Below, piece by piece: positions 1 to 7,727 of a stretch of DNA of 64,000 nt (within the stretch, counting starts at the first letter, position 1; each line of letters begins with the position of its first letter). The notes under the pieces are model-generated. The model was not told where the DNA came from, did no database searches, and saw only the letters and a list, made by a program, of their open reading frames with translations. This DNA comes from CALAMC01 sp964459465 (GTDB lineage: Bacteria > Zixibacteria > MSB-5A5 > GN15 > PGXB01). Made by a program: the position numbers and the translations under genes. Location: the NCBI GenBank assembly GCA_964459465.1, contig CAYWLR010000016.1, positions 13,107 through 77,106 on the forward strand. Direction: 5' to 3'.

Positions 1-1104
1 GAAATTATTAAAAGTTCCAAAGAAAGGGCCGTCCTGGTCGGACTGGCCCGGAATTCCTTGGAACGTCCGGGTGTCGAGGAATCCATCGCCGAACTGACCG
101 AATTGAGCCTCTCGGCCGGGGCGCAGGTCGATTATACCTTTATCCAGACCAGAACGGTCGACCCCAAGTTTTACATCGGCAAAGGGCTGGTGGAACAAAT
201 ACGTCAGAATATTACCGCCAACGGCGCCAACCTGGTAATCTTCGATGACCCTCTGTCTCCGGCCCAGCAGAGGAATCTGGAAAACGTTTTCGAAATCAAG
301 GTCATCGACCGTTCCATGCTTATTTTGAATATTTTCGCGCAGAATGCCCGGACAGCAGCCGCAAAACTCCAGGTGGAACTGGCCCAGCTGGAATATATGC
401 TTCCCCGGCTGACCGGTTTCTGGAGCCATTTCAGTCGTCAGTATGGCGGTATCGGCACCCGCGGACCGGGCGAAACCCAACTGGAAACCGACCGCCGTCA
501 GGTTCGCGCCAAAATCGCCTCGCTCAAGAAAAAAATCGAAAAGTTGTCTACCCAGCGCGATATTCAGCGCCGGAGCCGTCAGAACCTTTTCAAAGTCTCC
601 CTGATCGGCTATACGAACGCGGGTAAATCGACCCTGTTCAACCGGCTGACCCGGTCCAGCGTTACTACCGCCGACAAGTTATTTACAACCCTCGACTCGA
701 CTTCAAGGGTCATGTCCCAGGGTTATCCCGATAAGATAATCTTTACCGATACCGTCGGGTTTATCAAAAAGCTGCCGACCCAACTGGTGGAGTCATTCAA
801 ATCGACGCTGGAAGAAGTCACTTACGCCGACCTCCTGCTCCACGTGATCGACTTTTCCGATAGGAATTGTGAAGAAAAAATGCGCCAGACCCAGATTATT
901 CTCGACGACATAGGAGCCGGAAATGTCGAAAAGTTGTTGATATACAATAAAATAGATAAAACCGACAGGGATTTTGGAAAACCTGTTGATATAAATCGGA
1001 TTTTTTATGTTTCCGCCCTCAAGGAAACGGGCTTGGAATCGCTCAAAGAAGAATTGACCTTAAGATTAAAGCGTTTTGGCGCATGCAAATATAAAGTCTC
1101 CTGA
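1..1104 (+). CDS. hflX: GTPase HflX, 5' end outside the window
   Basis: The frame is open from base 1, so the start lies upstream; a TTG at 58 is in frame but internal, because the residues before it (ERAVLVGLARN) already look like HflX. HflX is a ribosome-associated GTPase that splits stalled or stress-damaged 70S ribosomes. Seen in order: N-terminal HflX domain with the glycine-rich GGIGTRGPGETQLE segment (about 442-483), a helical linker, then the G domain with the P-loop GYTNAGKST (607-633), the G3 motif DTVGF (about 748-762), NKID (about 949-960) and a G5-like SALK (about 1012-1023). A CheY-like gene follows 42 bases later on the same strand. Identification is firm; only the N-terminus is missing. 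Confidence 0.95.
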   Translation, partial: EIIKSSKERAVLVGLARNSLERPGVEESIAELTELSLSAGAQVDYTFIQTRTVDPKFYIGKGLVEQIRQNITANGANLVIFDDPLSPAQQRNLENVFEIKVIDRSMLILNIFAQNARTAAAKLQVELAQLEYMLPRLTGFWSHFSRQYGGIGTRGPGETQLETDRRQVRAKIASLKKKIEKLSTQRDIQRRSRQNLFKVSLIGYTNAGKSTLFNRLTRSSVTTADKLFTTLDSTSRVMSQGYPDKIIFTDTVGFIKKLPTQLVESFKSTLEEVTYADLLLHVIDFSDRNCEEKMRQTQIILDDIGAGNVEKLLIYNKIDKTDRDFGKPVDINRIFYVSALKETGLESLKEELTLRLKRFGACKYKVS

Positions 1105-1146
1105 TATTTTGCCGATTAAGATTACAGGAGAGCACAAAAGACGATT

Positions 1147-1503
1147 ATGGCCAAAACGATTTTGATTGTAGACGATAACCCCAATATGTCCAGTCTCCTC
1201 GTGGAGATGCTGGAAGTGTTCGATTATCAGGCGGTCCGCGCCGATGATGGTCTCGACGCTCTTAAAAAAATAAATAACGGCGATGTGGCTATGGTCATCA
1301 CCGATATGCGTATGCCGCGTATGACCGGGCTGGAGCTTCTGCAGGCGGTCAAAGAAAAACGGCCGGACCTGCCGGTCGTGCTGATCTCGGGGTATTCGGT
1401 CGATGACGTCGATTCCGATATCGTTCGTGAAAAGGCCGATGGCTTTTTAAACAAACCGTTCATGATGTCCGATATCGAAAAGCTTTTGGGCGAACTGCTT
1501 TAA
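1147..1503 (+). CDS. Stand-alone CheY-like response regulator receiver
   Basis: A 118-residue single receiver domain. The acidic pair D9-D10, phospho-acceptor D53 (VITDMRM), a switch Ser (VLISG) and the conserved Lys in LNKPF are all present, so phosphorylation should be possible. There is no output domain, so it must act by protein contact or in a phosphorelay. It lies 42 bases after hflX and 53 bases before an Smr gene on the same strand; no kinase is adjacent, so its partner is unknown. The ATG at 1147 is the only sensible start. Confidence 0.88.
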   Translation: MAKTILIVDDNPNMSSLLVEMLEVFDYQAVRADDGLDALKKINNGDVAMVITDMRMPRMTGLELLQAVKEKRPDLPVVLISGYSVDDVDSDIVREKADGFLNKPFMMSDIEKLLGELL

Positions 1504-1556
1504 TTATCAAGCGATTTCTCCGTTGTCATTTATATTTCCCGTGCTTATTATAAGCC

Positions 1557-1856
1557 ATGCATTATGATAATGATGATGATAACGCCGTGCCGTTGCCGAT
1601 CGATGGTACACTCGATTTGCATACGTTTTCACCAAAAGAAGTCAAACAACTCGTGCCGGACTATATCGAGGAATGTCTCCGACGCGGGATTTATCATTTG
1701 AGAATCGTCCATGGCAAAGGAACGGGAGTCCTGAAAACCATCGTGCAATCGATTCTGGATAAGCACCCAGACGTACTTTCGTACCGTCATGAATCATCCG
1801 GCGGTTCCTGGGGCGCGACGATAGTGGACTTAAAACCTGACGCGCGTGATATATGA
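1557..1856 (+). CDS. Smr domain protein
   Basis: A 99-residue protein made almost entirely of a Smr (small MutS-related) domain: the LDLHTF motif near residue 20, RIVHGKGTGVLK in the middle, and the C-terminal GGSWGATIV element. Smr domains are nicking endonucleases or RNA-binding/cleaving modules; the LDLH and HGKGTG motifs are the usual signature. The first dozen residues are Asp/Asn-rich and probably disordered. Stand-alone bacterial Smr proteins of this size are common and their substrate is often unknown. Same strand as the receiver gene upstream. Confidence 0.85.
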   Translation: MHYDNDDDNAVPLPIDGTLDLHTFSPKEVKQLVPDYIEECLRRGIYHLRIVHGKGTGVLKTIVQSILDKHPDVLSYRHESSGGSWGATIVDLKPDARDI

Positions 1857-1902
1857 CCGACCGGTTTCGACGGATTTTGTCCTTCTTCCACCGCGCAATT
1901 CC

Positions 1903-1931
1903 TTGAAAAATCCATCGTAATTTATTATATT
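1903..1931 (+). promoter_or_regulatory. Predicted sigma-70-type promoter of the KamA gene
   Basis: TTGAAA (1903-1908), a 17-base spacer and TATATT (1926-1931), within a TTTATTATATTAT block. A nearly identical arrangement precedes the DUF5752 gene at 35912-35939. The implied transcript start, near 1938, leaves about 68 bases before the ATG at 2006. Confidence 0.55.
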
Positions 1932-2005
1932 ATAAACACTGCCGCGAGCCTGCCATGAGTGTTTAAAAAGACTGGGGTATCATTTTGTGCCCGGAAAGGA
2001 TACCG

Positions 2006-3781
2006 ATGGAATATACGCGCGAAAGATTGGAAGCGGAAGCCGGCTCGATTTTCCGTATCGCCGGGTCCACCCACAGCTTCGAGGTGGCCCGCGAGAGACT
2101 CTTTCTGCGGGCGACACGCTATCAGTTCGACTTTTATTCGGGAGACATCGAGCCGACCGTGCGTAATATCGTCCGCGTCCGCGATTGTGCGCGGGTTTTC
2201 CGCACCATCATGACGCCCAAATCCGACCGTCTGGCAGGATTCAGCGTAACCCGCGCCTTGTTCGATCTGGCCCGGGGACGCGATCGCACCGACCTTCAAC
2301 CCGGATTTTTCGCGGAAATGATTTATCTTATTATGGGTATGCAGGGCCGTGGGCCCGGTGCTTCACCGGCCGATTATTCCACGACCGAAACCGACATCCC
2401 TCGCGAAGAAGCCCGGATGCGTTCCCGCGAACTGGATAAAATATGGGCGTACGCCCAAAAGCGCATGGCCCGCTATACCCATGGTCTTCAGCCGGATATC
2501 ATCGAGCGCCGCCGTCGCAACCGCCAACGTATCATGGAAGTGCTTGGAGCCTCCGAAGCCGAATGGAACGACTGGCGCTGGCAATTCAAAAAAGTCGTCA
2601 AGGACGAAAAAACACTCGAAAAACTCGTTCCCCTTACCAGAGAGGAAAAGGAAAATATCGCCAACGCGAAAAATGCCCGCCTGCCGTTCGGCGTGACACC
2701 GTACTATTTATCCCTCATGGATAACAAGAAACGCTCCGATGACACGGCCATCCGGGCACAGGTTTTCCCGCCGGCAAATTACGTTGAAATCATGGCGGCG
2801 CACCGTCATAACAAAGAATGCGCTTTCGATTTCATGCTCGAAAACCGTACTTCGCCGGTGGATCTGGTCACGCGACGTTATCCCGGCATCGCCATTTTCA
2901 AACCGTACAATACCTGCCCCCAGATTTGCGTGTATTGTCAGCGAAACTGGGAAATCGACAGCGCCCTGGCACCGCACGCCATGGCCACGTCGAAAAAAAT
3001 TGATGAAGCCCTCGAATGGATCGCCGACCACCCGGCCATACACGAACTGCTTATAACCGGCGGCGACCCGCTGGCCTTAAGTGATCGAACCATACATTCC
3101 CTGCTGGAGAAGGTTTCGAGAATAAAATCGATCCGGCATATTCGCATCGGTTCGCGGACGCCGGTGACGGTCCCGATGCGCCTGACCCCGGAGCTGATCG
3201 ACATTTTCAGGGATTTCATAAAACCGGGGTATCGTGATATTTCGCTGGTGACACACGTCGAACATCCCTATGAAATAACTCCCGATACGGCCCGTGCCGT
3301 GACGGTCTGCCGGGATGCCGGGATTCCCGTCTATAATCAACAGGTTTTCACTTTTTACAATTCACGGCGTTTCGAATCGACCCTGTTGAGACAAATACTC
3401 CGGCGGGTCGGAATAGACCCTTACTATACATTCAACTGCAAGGGTAAACACGAAACGGCCGATTATATCGTCCCCATCGCGAGATTATTGCAGGAAATCA
3501 ACGAAGAAGCCCGTCTCCTGCCGGGTTTGACGCGCACCGATGAGCCTGTTTATAACGTCCCGGGCCTGGGCAAAAATTACCTGCGTTCATCCCAGCATCA
3601 TGACGTCATATCCATACTGCCCGATGGCTCCCGCGTTTACGAATTCCACCCCTGGGAACCGAGCGCGGCGGGGTTCAAGAATTATGTCGGGATCGACGTC
3701 CCGGTATTGTCATACCTTCAGCGCCTAAAAAAAATCGGCGAGGATATTTCCGAATATGAAACCATCTGGTATTACTATTAA
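2006..3781 (+). CDS. KamA-family radical SAM aminomutase-like protein
   Basis: A 591-residue member of the lysine 2,3-aminomutase (KamA) family. The radical SAM cluster motif CPQICVYC is at 304-311 (Cys304, 308, 311), followed by an ITGGDPL motif. K523 in VPGLGKNY sits where aminomutases carry the lysine that binds PLP, so radical SAM plus PLP chemistry on an amino acid is likely; the substrate cannot be told. It is clearly longer than classical KamA (about 415 residues), with about 280 extra N-terminal residues before the cluster. The start is ATG 2006, which has GGAAAGGA (1992-1999) at good distance; an in-frame TTG at 1985 has no ribosome site. Transcribed alone, from the promoter at 1903. 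Confidence 0.88.
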   Translation: MEYTRERLEAEAGSIFRIAGSTHSFEVARERLFLRATRYQFDFYSGDIEPTVRNIVRVRDCARVFRTIMTPKSDRLAGFSVTRALFDLARGRDRTDLQPGFFAEMIYLIMGMQGRGPGASPADYSTTETDIPREEARMRSRELDKIWAYAQKRMARYTHGLQPDIIERRRRNRQRIMEVLGASEAEWNDWRWQFKKVVKDEKTLEKLVPLTREEKENIANAKNARLPFGVTPYYLSLMDNKKRSDDTAIRAQVFPPANYVEIMAAHRHNKECAFDFMLENRTSPVDLVTRRYPGIAIFKPYNTCPQICVYCQRNWEIDSALAPHAMATSKKIDEALEWIADHPAIHELLITGGDPLALSDRTIHSLLEKVSRIKSIRHIRIGSRTPVTVPMRLTPELIDIFRDFIKPGYRDISLVTHVEHPYEITPDTARAVTVCRDAGIPVYNQQVFTFYNSRRFESTLLRQILRRVGIDPYYTFNCKGKHETADYIVPIARLLQEINEEARLLPGLTRTDEPVYNVPGLGKNYLRSSQHHDVISILPDGSRVYEFHPWEPSAAGFKNYVGIDVPVLSYLQRLKKIGEDISEYETIWYYY

Positions 3782-3876
3782 TTCCGGGTGTATATTTAAA
3801 TTTGCACGGGGCTTGTATTGCAGTCGTATATAAAGATAAAATTTGATTAATTCACAAATATAAAGGACTTGTCTCG

Positions 3877-6800
3877 ATGAAAAAATCAAGGATAATGTCG
3901 CTTCTGCTGGCGATACTGCTGGCGGCTCCCGTCATCGGCTCCACGGACTATCTGGAAAACCTTCAGCCGGAACAGGAAATTAACGGCTTTATCGTCAAGA
4001 ACCTGTATGTCACCGGGGCCGACAAAGCTATGGGCGCCAGGTTCATATCGAAGGAATACGGGTTTATCATTGACCTGCTCCGGATCCAGTCCGTTCCGCA
4101 GGCATTTTTCTGGGTAAAGACGCCGCCGTCGTCCAGCATGGGCGAGCCGCATACGTGCGAACACCTGCTTCTGGGCAAAGGTAATCGCGGACGATTTGTT
4201 TCGACTCTGGAAAACATGTCGCTGGGCAGCAGCACCGCCTATACCTCGCAGGTTCAGACCTGCTATCACTTCAACGCCAAGGCCGGGCCGGAATCGTTTT
4301 ATGAAATATTCGAGGCCAAGCTGATGGCGTTTCTGCATCCGGATTTCACCGATGAGGAAATCCGCCGCGAGGTCTGCCATATCGGTATCAATGAGGATCC
4401 CGCAACGGGCAAATTATCGCTCGACGAAAAAGGCACCGTTTACACCGAAATGGTGTCATACTATGAGAAACCGTGGAAATATTATTGGGATCCTATGACC
4501 CGGATGGTGTACGGTGAGGGTCATGAAATAAACAACAGCTCCGGCGGCGAACCCTCGGCCATCCGCAAAATGGTCCCGGCCGATATGTGGAAATTCATCG
4601 CCGACCATTATCACCTCGCCAACATGGGGGCGATCATCTCCATCCCGGATAATATGCCGGTCGAGGACTTTCTGCACCGCCTGAACGGAATTCTGAAGCG
4701 CTGCCAGCCGGAGGCGACTCACAGCGATTATGTTGGTATTAGCAAATATCCGACAGGGGAAATCCGCCCGGCCTCCGAAGGGACGATGGAACTGGTGCAA
4801 TACCCTTCCGAGAGCAATGAGGACAAGGGGCGCCTGTACTACGCCTGGCCGGCGCGGCTGGAACTCGATGCTCTGAACAAAAACATGGCCGACCTGTTTT
4901 TGTCGGTCTTCGGGGACGGCACGACATCGAATTTGTACAAATTGTTCGTCAATTCCGAAACCAGAAAAATCGACATCGGGGCCAATTCCGTATGGAGTTG
5001 GCTGGCCGAATACCCCGGGAGCCCCTTGTTTCTCGGCATAGAGGGAATCGACAACGTGCACGTCACCGAGAAAATGCTGGACAGCGTTCGAACCATGATT
5101 CTGGCCGAAATGAAGCGGATTCATGATTTTGCGGACAACTCGCCGGAACTGGCCGAATTCAACAAGGAAGTCAAATCATACGTAGTACAGTGGCGCAAAC
5201 AGGCCGAGGACAATCTCAATTCGCCGCCCATGTTCGGATTCCGCAGCGGTCCGGCCGGATCCTGGATGGCAATCATGCAGGCGCTTGAAAAAGAAGGCGG
5301 TTTCCGCAAGTCTTTGGTGTGGAAACAGCATTGTGATTACGCCGACAGCCTGCTGGCGACGGGAAAAAATTTCTGGCGCGGATTTATCGACCAGTGGAAA
5401 TTCATGACGGTAAAACCATATGCTGTCGGGGCCTCGCCGAGCAGTACACTTTTGGCCGCGAGTGCCGAAGAAAAACAAAAGCGGCTGGACGGATATCTGG
5501 CCGATTTCAGGAAAAAATACGGTGTCGCCGATGACCAGGCCGCCATCGCGGCCTATAAGGCCGAATTCGATTCCATGACGGTGGAACTCGAAAAAATCGC
5601 CGCCAACCAGAAACTGCCCGGATTCACCGACAACCCGCCGCTGACGCTGGATGATAATCTCGACTATCAGGTGCTCGAACTGACCGGCAAGGTGCCGATG
5701 GTGGCGTCCACTTTCGAAAACATGAATTCGGCAACCCTGGGACTGGCGCTTCGACTCGATGTCGTCCCCGAAAACAAGGTATTTTATTTGAGCGCCCTGC
5801 CCGGTCTTCTGACATCGGTCGGTGTCATCGAAAACGGTAAACCGGTGAAGTACGAAGAGATGCAGGATCGCTTGCGCAACGAGGTGATTTCTTTCGGGGC
5901 GGGTTTCGACCAGAATGCCATGACCGGACGATATGAACTGACTATGACCGGCAAGGGCAGCAGTCCGGACGAAATTAAAAATGTCCTGCACTGGATGCAA
6001 ACCACTCTGGAATCCCCTTATTTGAGCGTCGAAAATCTTCCCCGTATATATGATTATTTGGACCAGAGCATCAACGGTAACCGCAACCGTACCAAATCCT
6101 ACGAGGAATACTGGGTCGATGAAATTTCCCTGGCTTATGGCTACCAGACCCACCCGGTGATGCTGGCGACCGGAAACTTTTTGACGAAGGCTTTCAATAT
6201 TCAGCGTCTTCGCTGTCTTTTAATCGACCCCGGTGACGATAAACAGAAGCACGAATGGAACAATTTCATGGAGGCTCTGGCGGAGTATGGCAAAGCCGGT
6301 AACCGCGAATCAATGATTGCCGCTTTGAACGGCCTTGTCGACGGCAACGCCGCACCCGGCGATCCAGCCCTTGCGCCGTTGTTTGCCATACTGTCGGATA
6401 AAACAAAAGAAAACGTCATCTATGCCGCCAAAACGATTCGAACCTGCCTGGCCGACGTTCCCGATGCCAACCTTGTCGCCGACTGGGCGTTTTTGTGCAA
6501 AACCATTAAGGACGACGTGCTCGTCCCGCCGCAACAGGCGCTCGATGATATCAAAGGCATTGTCGCCCTGATCAAACATGCCGATAACGCGCGCATGTAC
6601 ATAGTGTCCAATTCGACCGACCGCAAGGCCGCCCTCGACGGCATTAATGAATTCCTGGCCGGCTTCAGCAAACAGCCTTCGGCATGGCAGACGTACGCCG
6701 GAAAATTACGGATCGTCGACCGACTCAAAAGCCGCCAGCCGGAAGCGGAAAAACCCTGCTATGCCGGACTGGTGTTCGACGGTACCAACAACGGCGTTTT

Positions 6801-7431
6801 GATGGCCTCGGCCAAATACGCCGAACTGTATGATGCCAGCGATGAAGCCATCCTGGACCGTCTGGCCGGAGCGCTTTTCACCGGCGGTGCCGGACATTCG
6901 CTGTTCATGCGCACCTGGGGCGCCGGCCTTGCTTACAGCAACGGCTTCGGGATTGGCGCCAACGGCCGAATGTCGTATTATGCCGAGCGGTGTCCCGATA
7001 TTTCCGAGACGATGCGCTTTGTGGTCGGCGTTATCAAGGAAAACGCGGCCGACTCAACCCTGCGGGATTACTGTATTGCGCAGGTGTTTCAGTCCAGCCG
7101 CGCCGCCTCGAAATATGAGTCTCGCGGGTCACAGATGGCGGCGGACCTCGCCGATGGTATCACCCCGGAGCGAATTGCGACCTATAACAAGAAGGTGCTG
7201 GAACTGCGCCGGCGCGCCGACCTGTTCAGACAGATCAAGGCCCGTCAGGAAAAAGTGTACGGCCGTCTGCTGGTTGGCTATGGCCGGTCCCTGAAAGACA
7301 TGGACGATGGCACGATATTTGTCATCGGCCCGGAAACGCAGTTTGCTTCTTTTGAGGAGTACATCAAATCGGTCGAGGGTGAACGCCCGGTGTACCGTCT
7401 GTACCCCCGCGACTTCTGGCAGACGATGTAG
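3877..7431 (+). CDS. Secreted M16C (PreP-like) zinc metallopeptidase
   Basis: 1184 residues with an N-terminal signal peptide (KK followed by a hydrophobic stretch to about residue 22), so it is exported. The inverted zinc motif HxxEH is HTCEH at 92-96; a distal Glu around 161-165 (EEIRREV) is the likely third ligand. The long four-domain architecture and the EPHTCEHLLLG context match presequence-protease/falcilysin-type M16C enzymes, which clamp and degrade unfolded peptides. Expected role: clearance of peptides in the periplasm. It is longer than typical PreP (about 970), with inserts in the middle. ATG 3877 follows AAAGGAC. A single-gene unit; a terminator-like hairpin lies downstream at 7548. 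Confidence 0.85.
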   Translation: MKKSRIMSLLLAILLAAPVIGSTDYLENLQPEQEINGFIVKNLYVTGADKAMGARFISKEYGFIIDLLRIQSVPQAFFWVKTPPSSSMGEPHTCEHLLLGKGNRGRFVSTLENMSLGSSTAYTSQVQTCYHFNAKAGPESFYEIFEAKLMAFLHPDFTDEEIRREVCHIGINEDPATGKLSLDEKGTVYTEMVSYYEKPWKYYWDPMTRMVYGEGHEINNSSGGEPSAIRKMVPADMWKFIADHYHLANMGAIISIPDNMPVEDFLHRLNGILKRCQPEATHSDYVGISKYPTGEIRPASEGTMELVQYPSESNEDKGRLYYAWPARLELDALNKNMADLFLSVFGDGTTSNLYKLFVNSETRKIDIGANSVWSWLAEYPGSPLFLGIEGIDNVHVTEKMLDSVRTMILAEMKRIHDFADNSPELAEFNKEVKSYVVQWRKQAEDNLNSPPMFGFRSGPAGSWMAIMQALEKEGGFRKSLVWKQHCDYADSLLATGKNFWRGFIDQWKFMTVKPYAVGASPSSTLLAASAEEKQKRLDGYLADFRKKYGVADDQAAIAAYKAEFDSMTVELEKIAANQKLPGFTDNPPLTLDDNLDYQVLELTGKVPMVASTFENMNSATLGLALRLDVVPENKVFYLSALPGLLTSVGVIENGKPVKYEEMQDRLRNEVISFGAGFDQNAMTGRYELTMTGKGSSPDEIKNVLHWMQTTLESPYLSVENLPRIYDYLDQSINGNRNRTKSYEEYWVDEISLAYGYQTHPVMLATGNFLTKAFNIQRLRCLLIDPGDDKQKHEWNNFMEALAEYGKAGNRESMIAALNGLVDGNAAPGDPALAPLFAILSDKTKENVIYAAKTIRTCLADVPDANLVADWAFLCKTIKDDVLVPPQQALDDIKGIVALIKHADNARMYIVSNSTDRKAALDGINEFLAGFSKQPSAWQTYAGKLRIVDRLKSRQPEAEKPCYAGLVFDGTNNGVLMASAKYAELYDASDEAILDRLAGALFTGGAGHSLFMRTWGAGLAYSNGFGIGANGRMSYYAERCPDISETMRFVVGVIKENAADSTLRDYCIAQVFQSSRAASKYESRGSQMAADLADGITPERIATYNKKVLELRRRADLFRQIKARQEKVYGRLLVGYGRSLKDMDDGTIFVIGPETQFASFEEYIKSVEGERPVYRLYPRDFWQTM

Positions 7432-7453
7432 TATTTTATTTGTAAATATTGCT

Positions 7454-7513
7454 TAAAGTGACCGCCAGACGCCCTCGTCTGGCGGTTGACTGGTTCACCC
7501 GTAATGTCATTCC
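7454..7513. repeat. 60-bp direct repeat, copy 1
   Basis: Sixty bases identical to 7613-7672. Contains a perfect 10-bp hairpin (7462-7471 with 7476-7485, loop CCCT). Followed by GTCATTCC...GGGAATCC, a motif like the dispersed ATTCCC/GGGAAT repeats (dRS3-type) of other bacteria. Not coding, although a frame is open through it. Confidence 0.9.
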
Positions 7514-7547
7514 TGTGAAAACGGGAATCCGGTTCTTAATTTATAAT

Positions 7548-7580
7548 ACCCGGCGATATAAAACCCGCCGGGTTTTGTTT
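7548..7580 (+). terminator. Rho-independent terminator of the M16 gene
   Basis: Stem ACCCGGCG (7548-7555) with CGCCGGGT (7566-7573), ten-base loop, followed by TTTGTTT. It lies between the two copies of the 60-bp direct repeat. Confidence 0.65.
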
Positions 7581-7612
7581 CGTTCTGATTATTTCAACCG
7601 CATACGCCACAA

Positions 7613-7672
7613 TAAAGTGACCGCCAGACGCCCTCGTCTGGCGGTTGACTGGTTCACCCGTAATGTCATTCC
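7613..7672. repeat. 60-bp direct repeat, copy 2
   Basis: Identical to 7454-7513, including the hairpin (7621-7630 with 7635-7644). Its right end runs into the left arm of the 56-bp inverted repeat that brackets the pentapeptide gene. Relative to copy 1 there is extra sequence between GTCATTCC and CGGGAATCC. Confidence 0.9.
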
Positions 7673-7720
7673 CGCGTAGGCCGAAGGTGCTGAAAAATGA
7701 AGCACGGGAATCCAGGTCTT
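7665..7720 (+). repeat. Left arm of the 56-bp inverted repeat around the pentapeptide gene
   Basis: About 50 of 56 bases match the reverse complement of 10067-10122 by eye. Begins GTCATTCCCGCG and ends GCACGGGAATCCAG, so it is itself palindromic at its ends (ATTCCC...GGGAAT). It stops 7 bases before the stop codon of the pentapeptide gene. Confidence 0.85.
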
Positions 7721-7727
7721 GGTTGCT

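Noticed and set aside
4456..6153. Long minus-strand frames opposite the M16 protease
   Set aside because: Shadows of a strongly biased codon pattern; no start signals, no domains, and the plus-strand frame has clear motifs and a signal peptide.
7454..7672. Direct repeats considered as CRISPR
   Set aside because: Only two copies, 60 bases long, separated by 99 bases containing a terminator; no cas genes. No CRISPR array is seen anywhere in the window.
7449..7679. 76-codon open frame through the direct repeats
   Set aside because: Its two halves are just translations of the identical 60-base repeat; no ribosome site. Treated as repeat, not gene.
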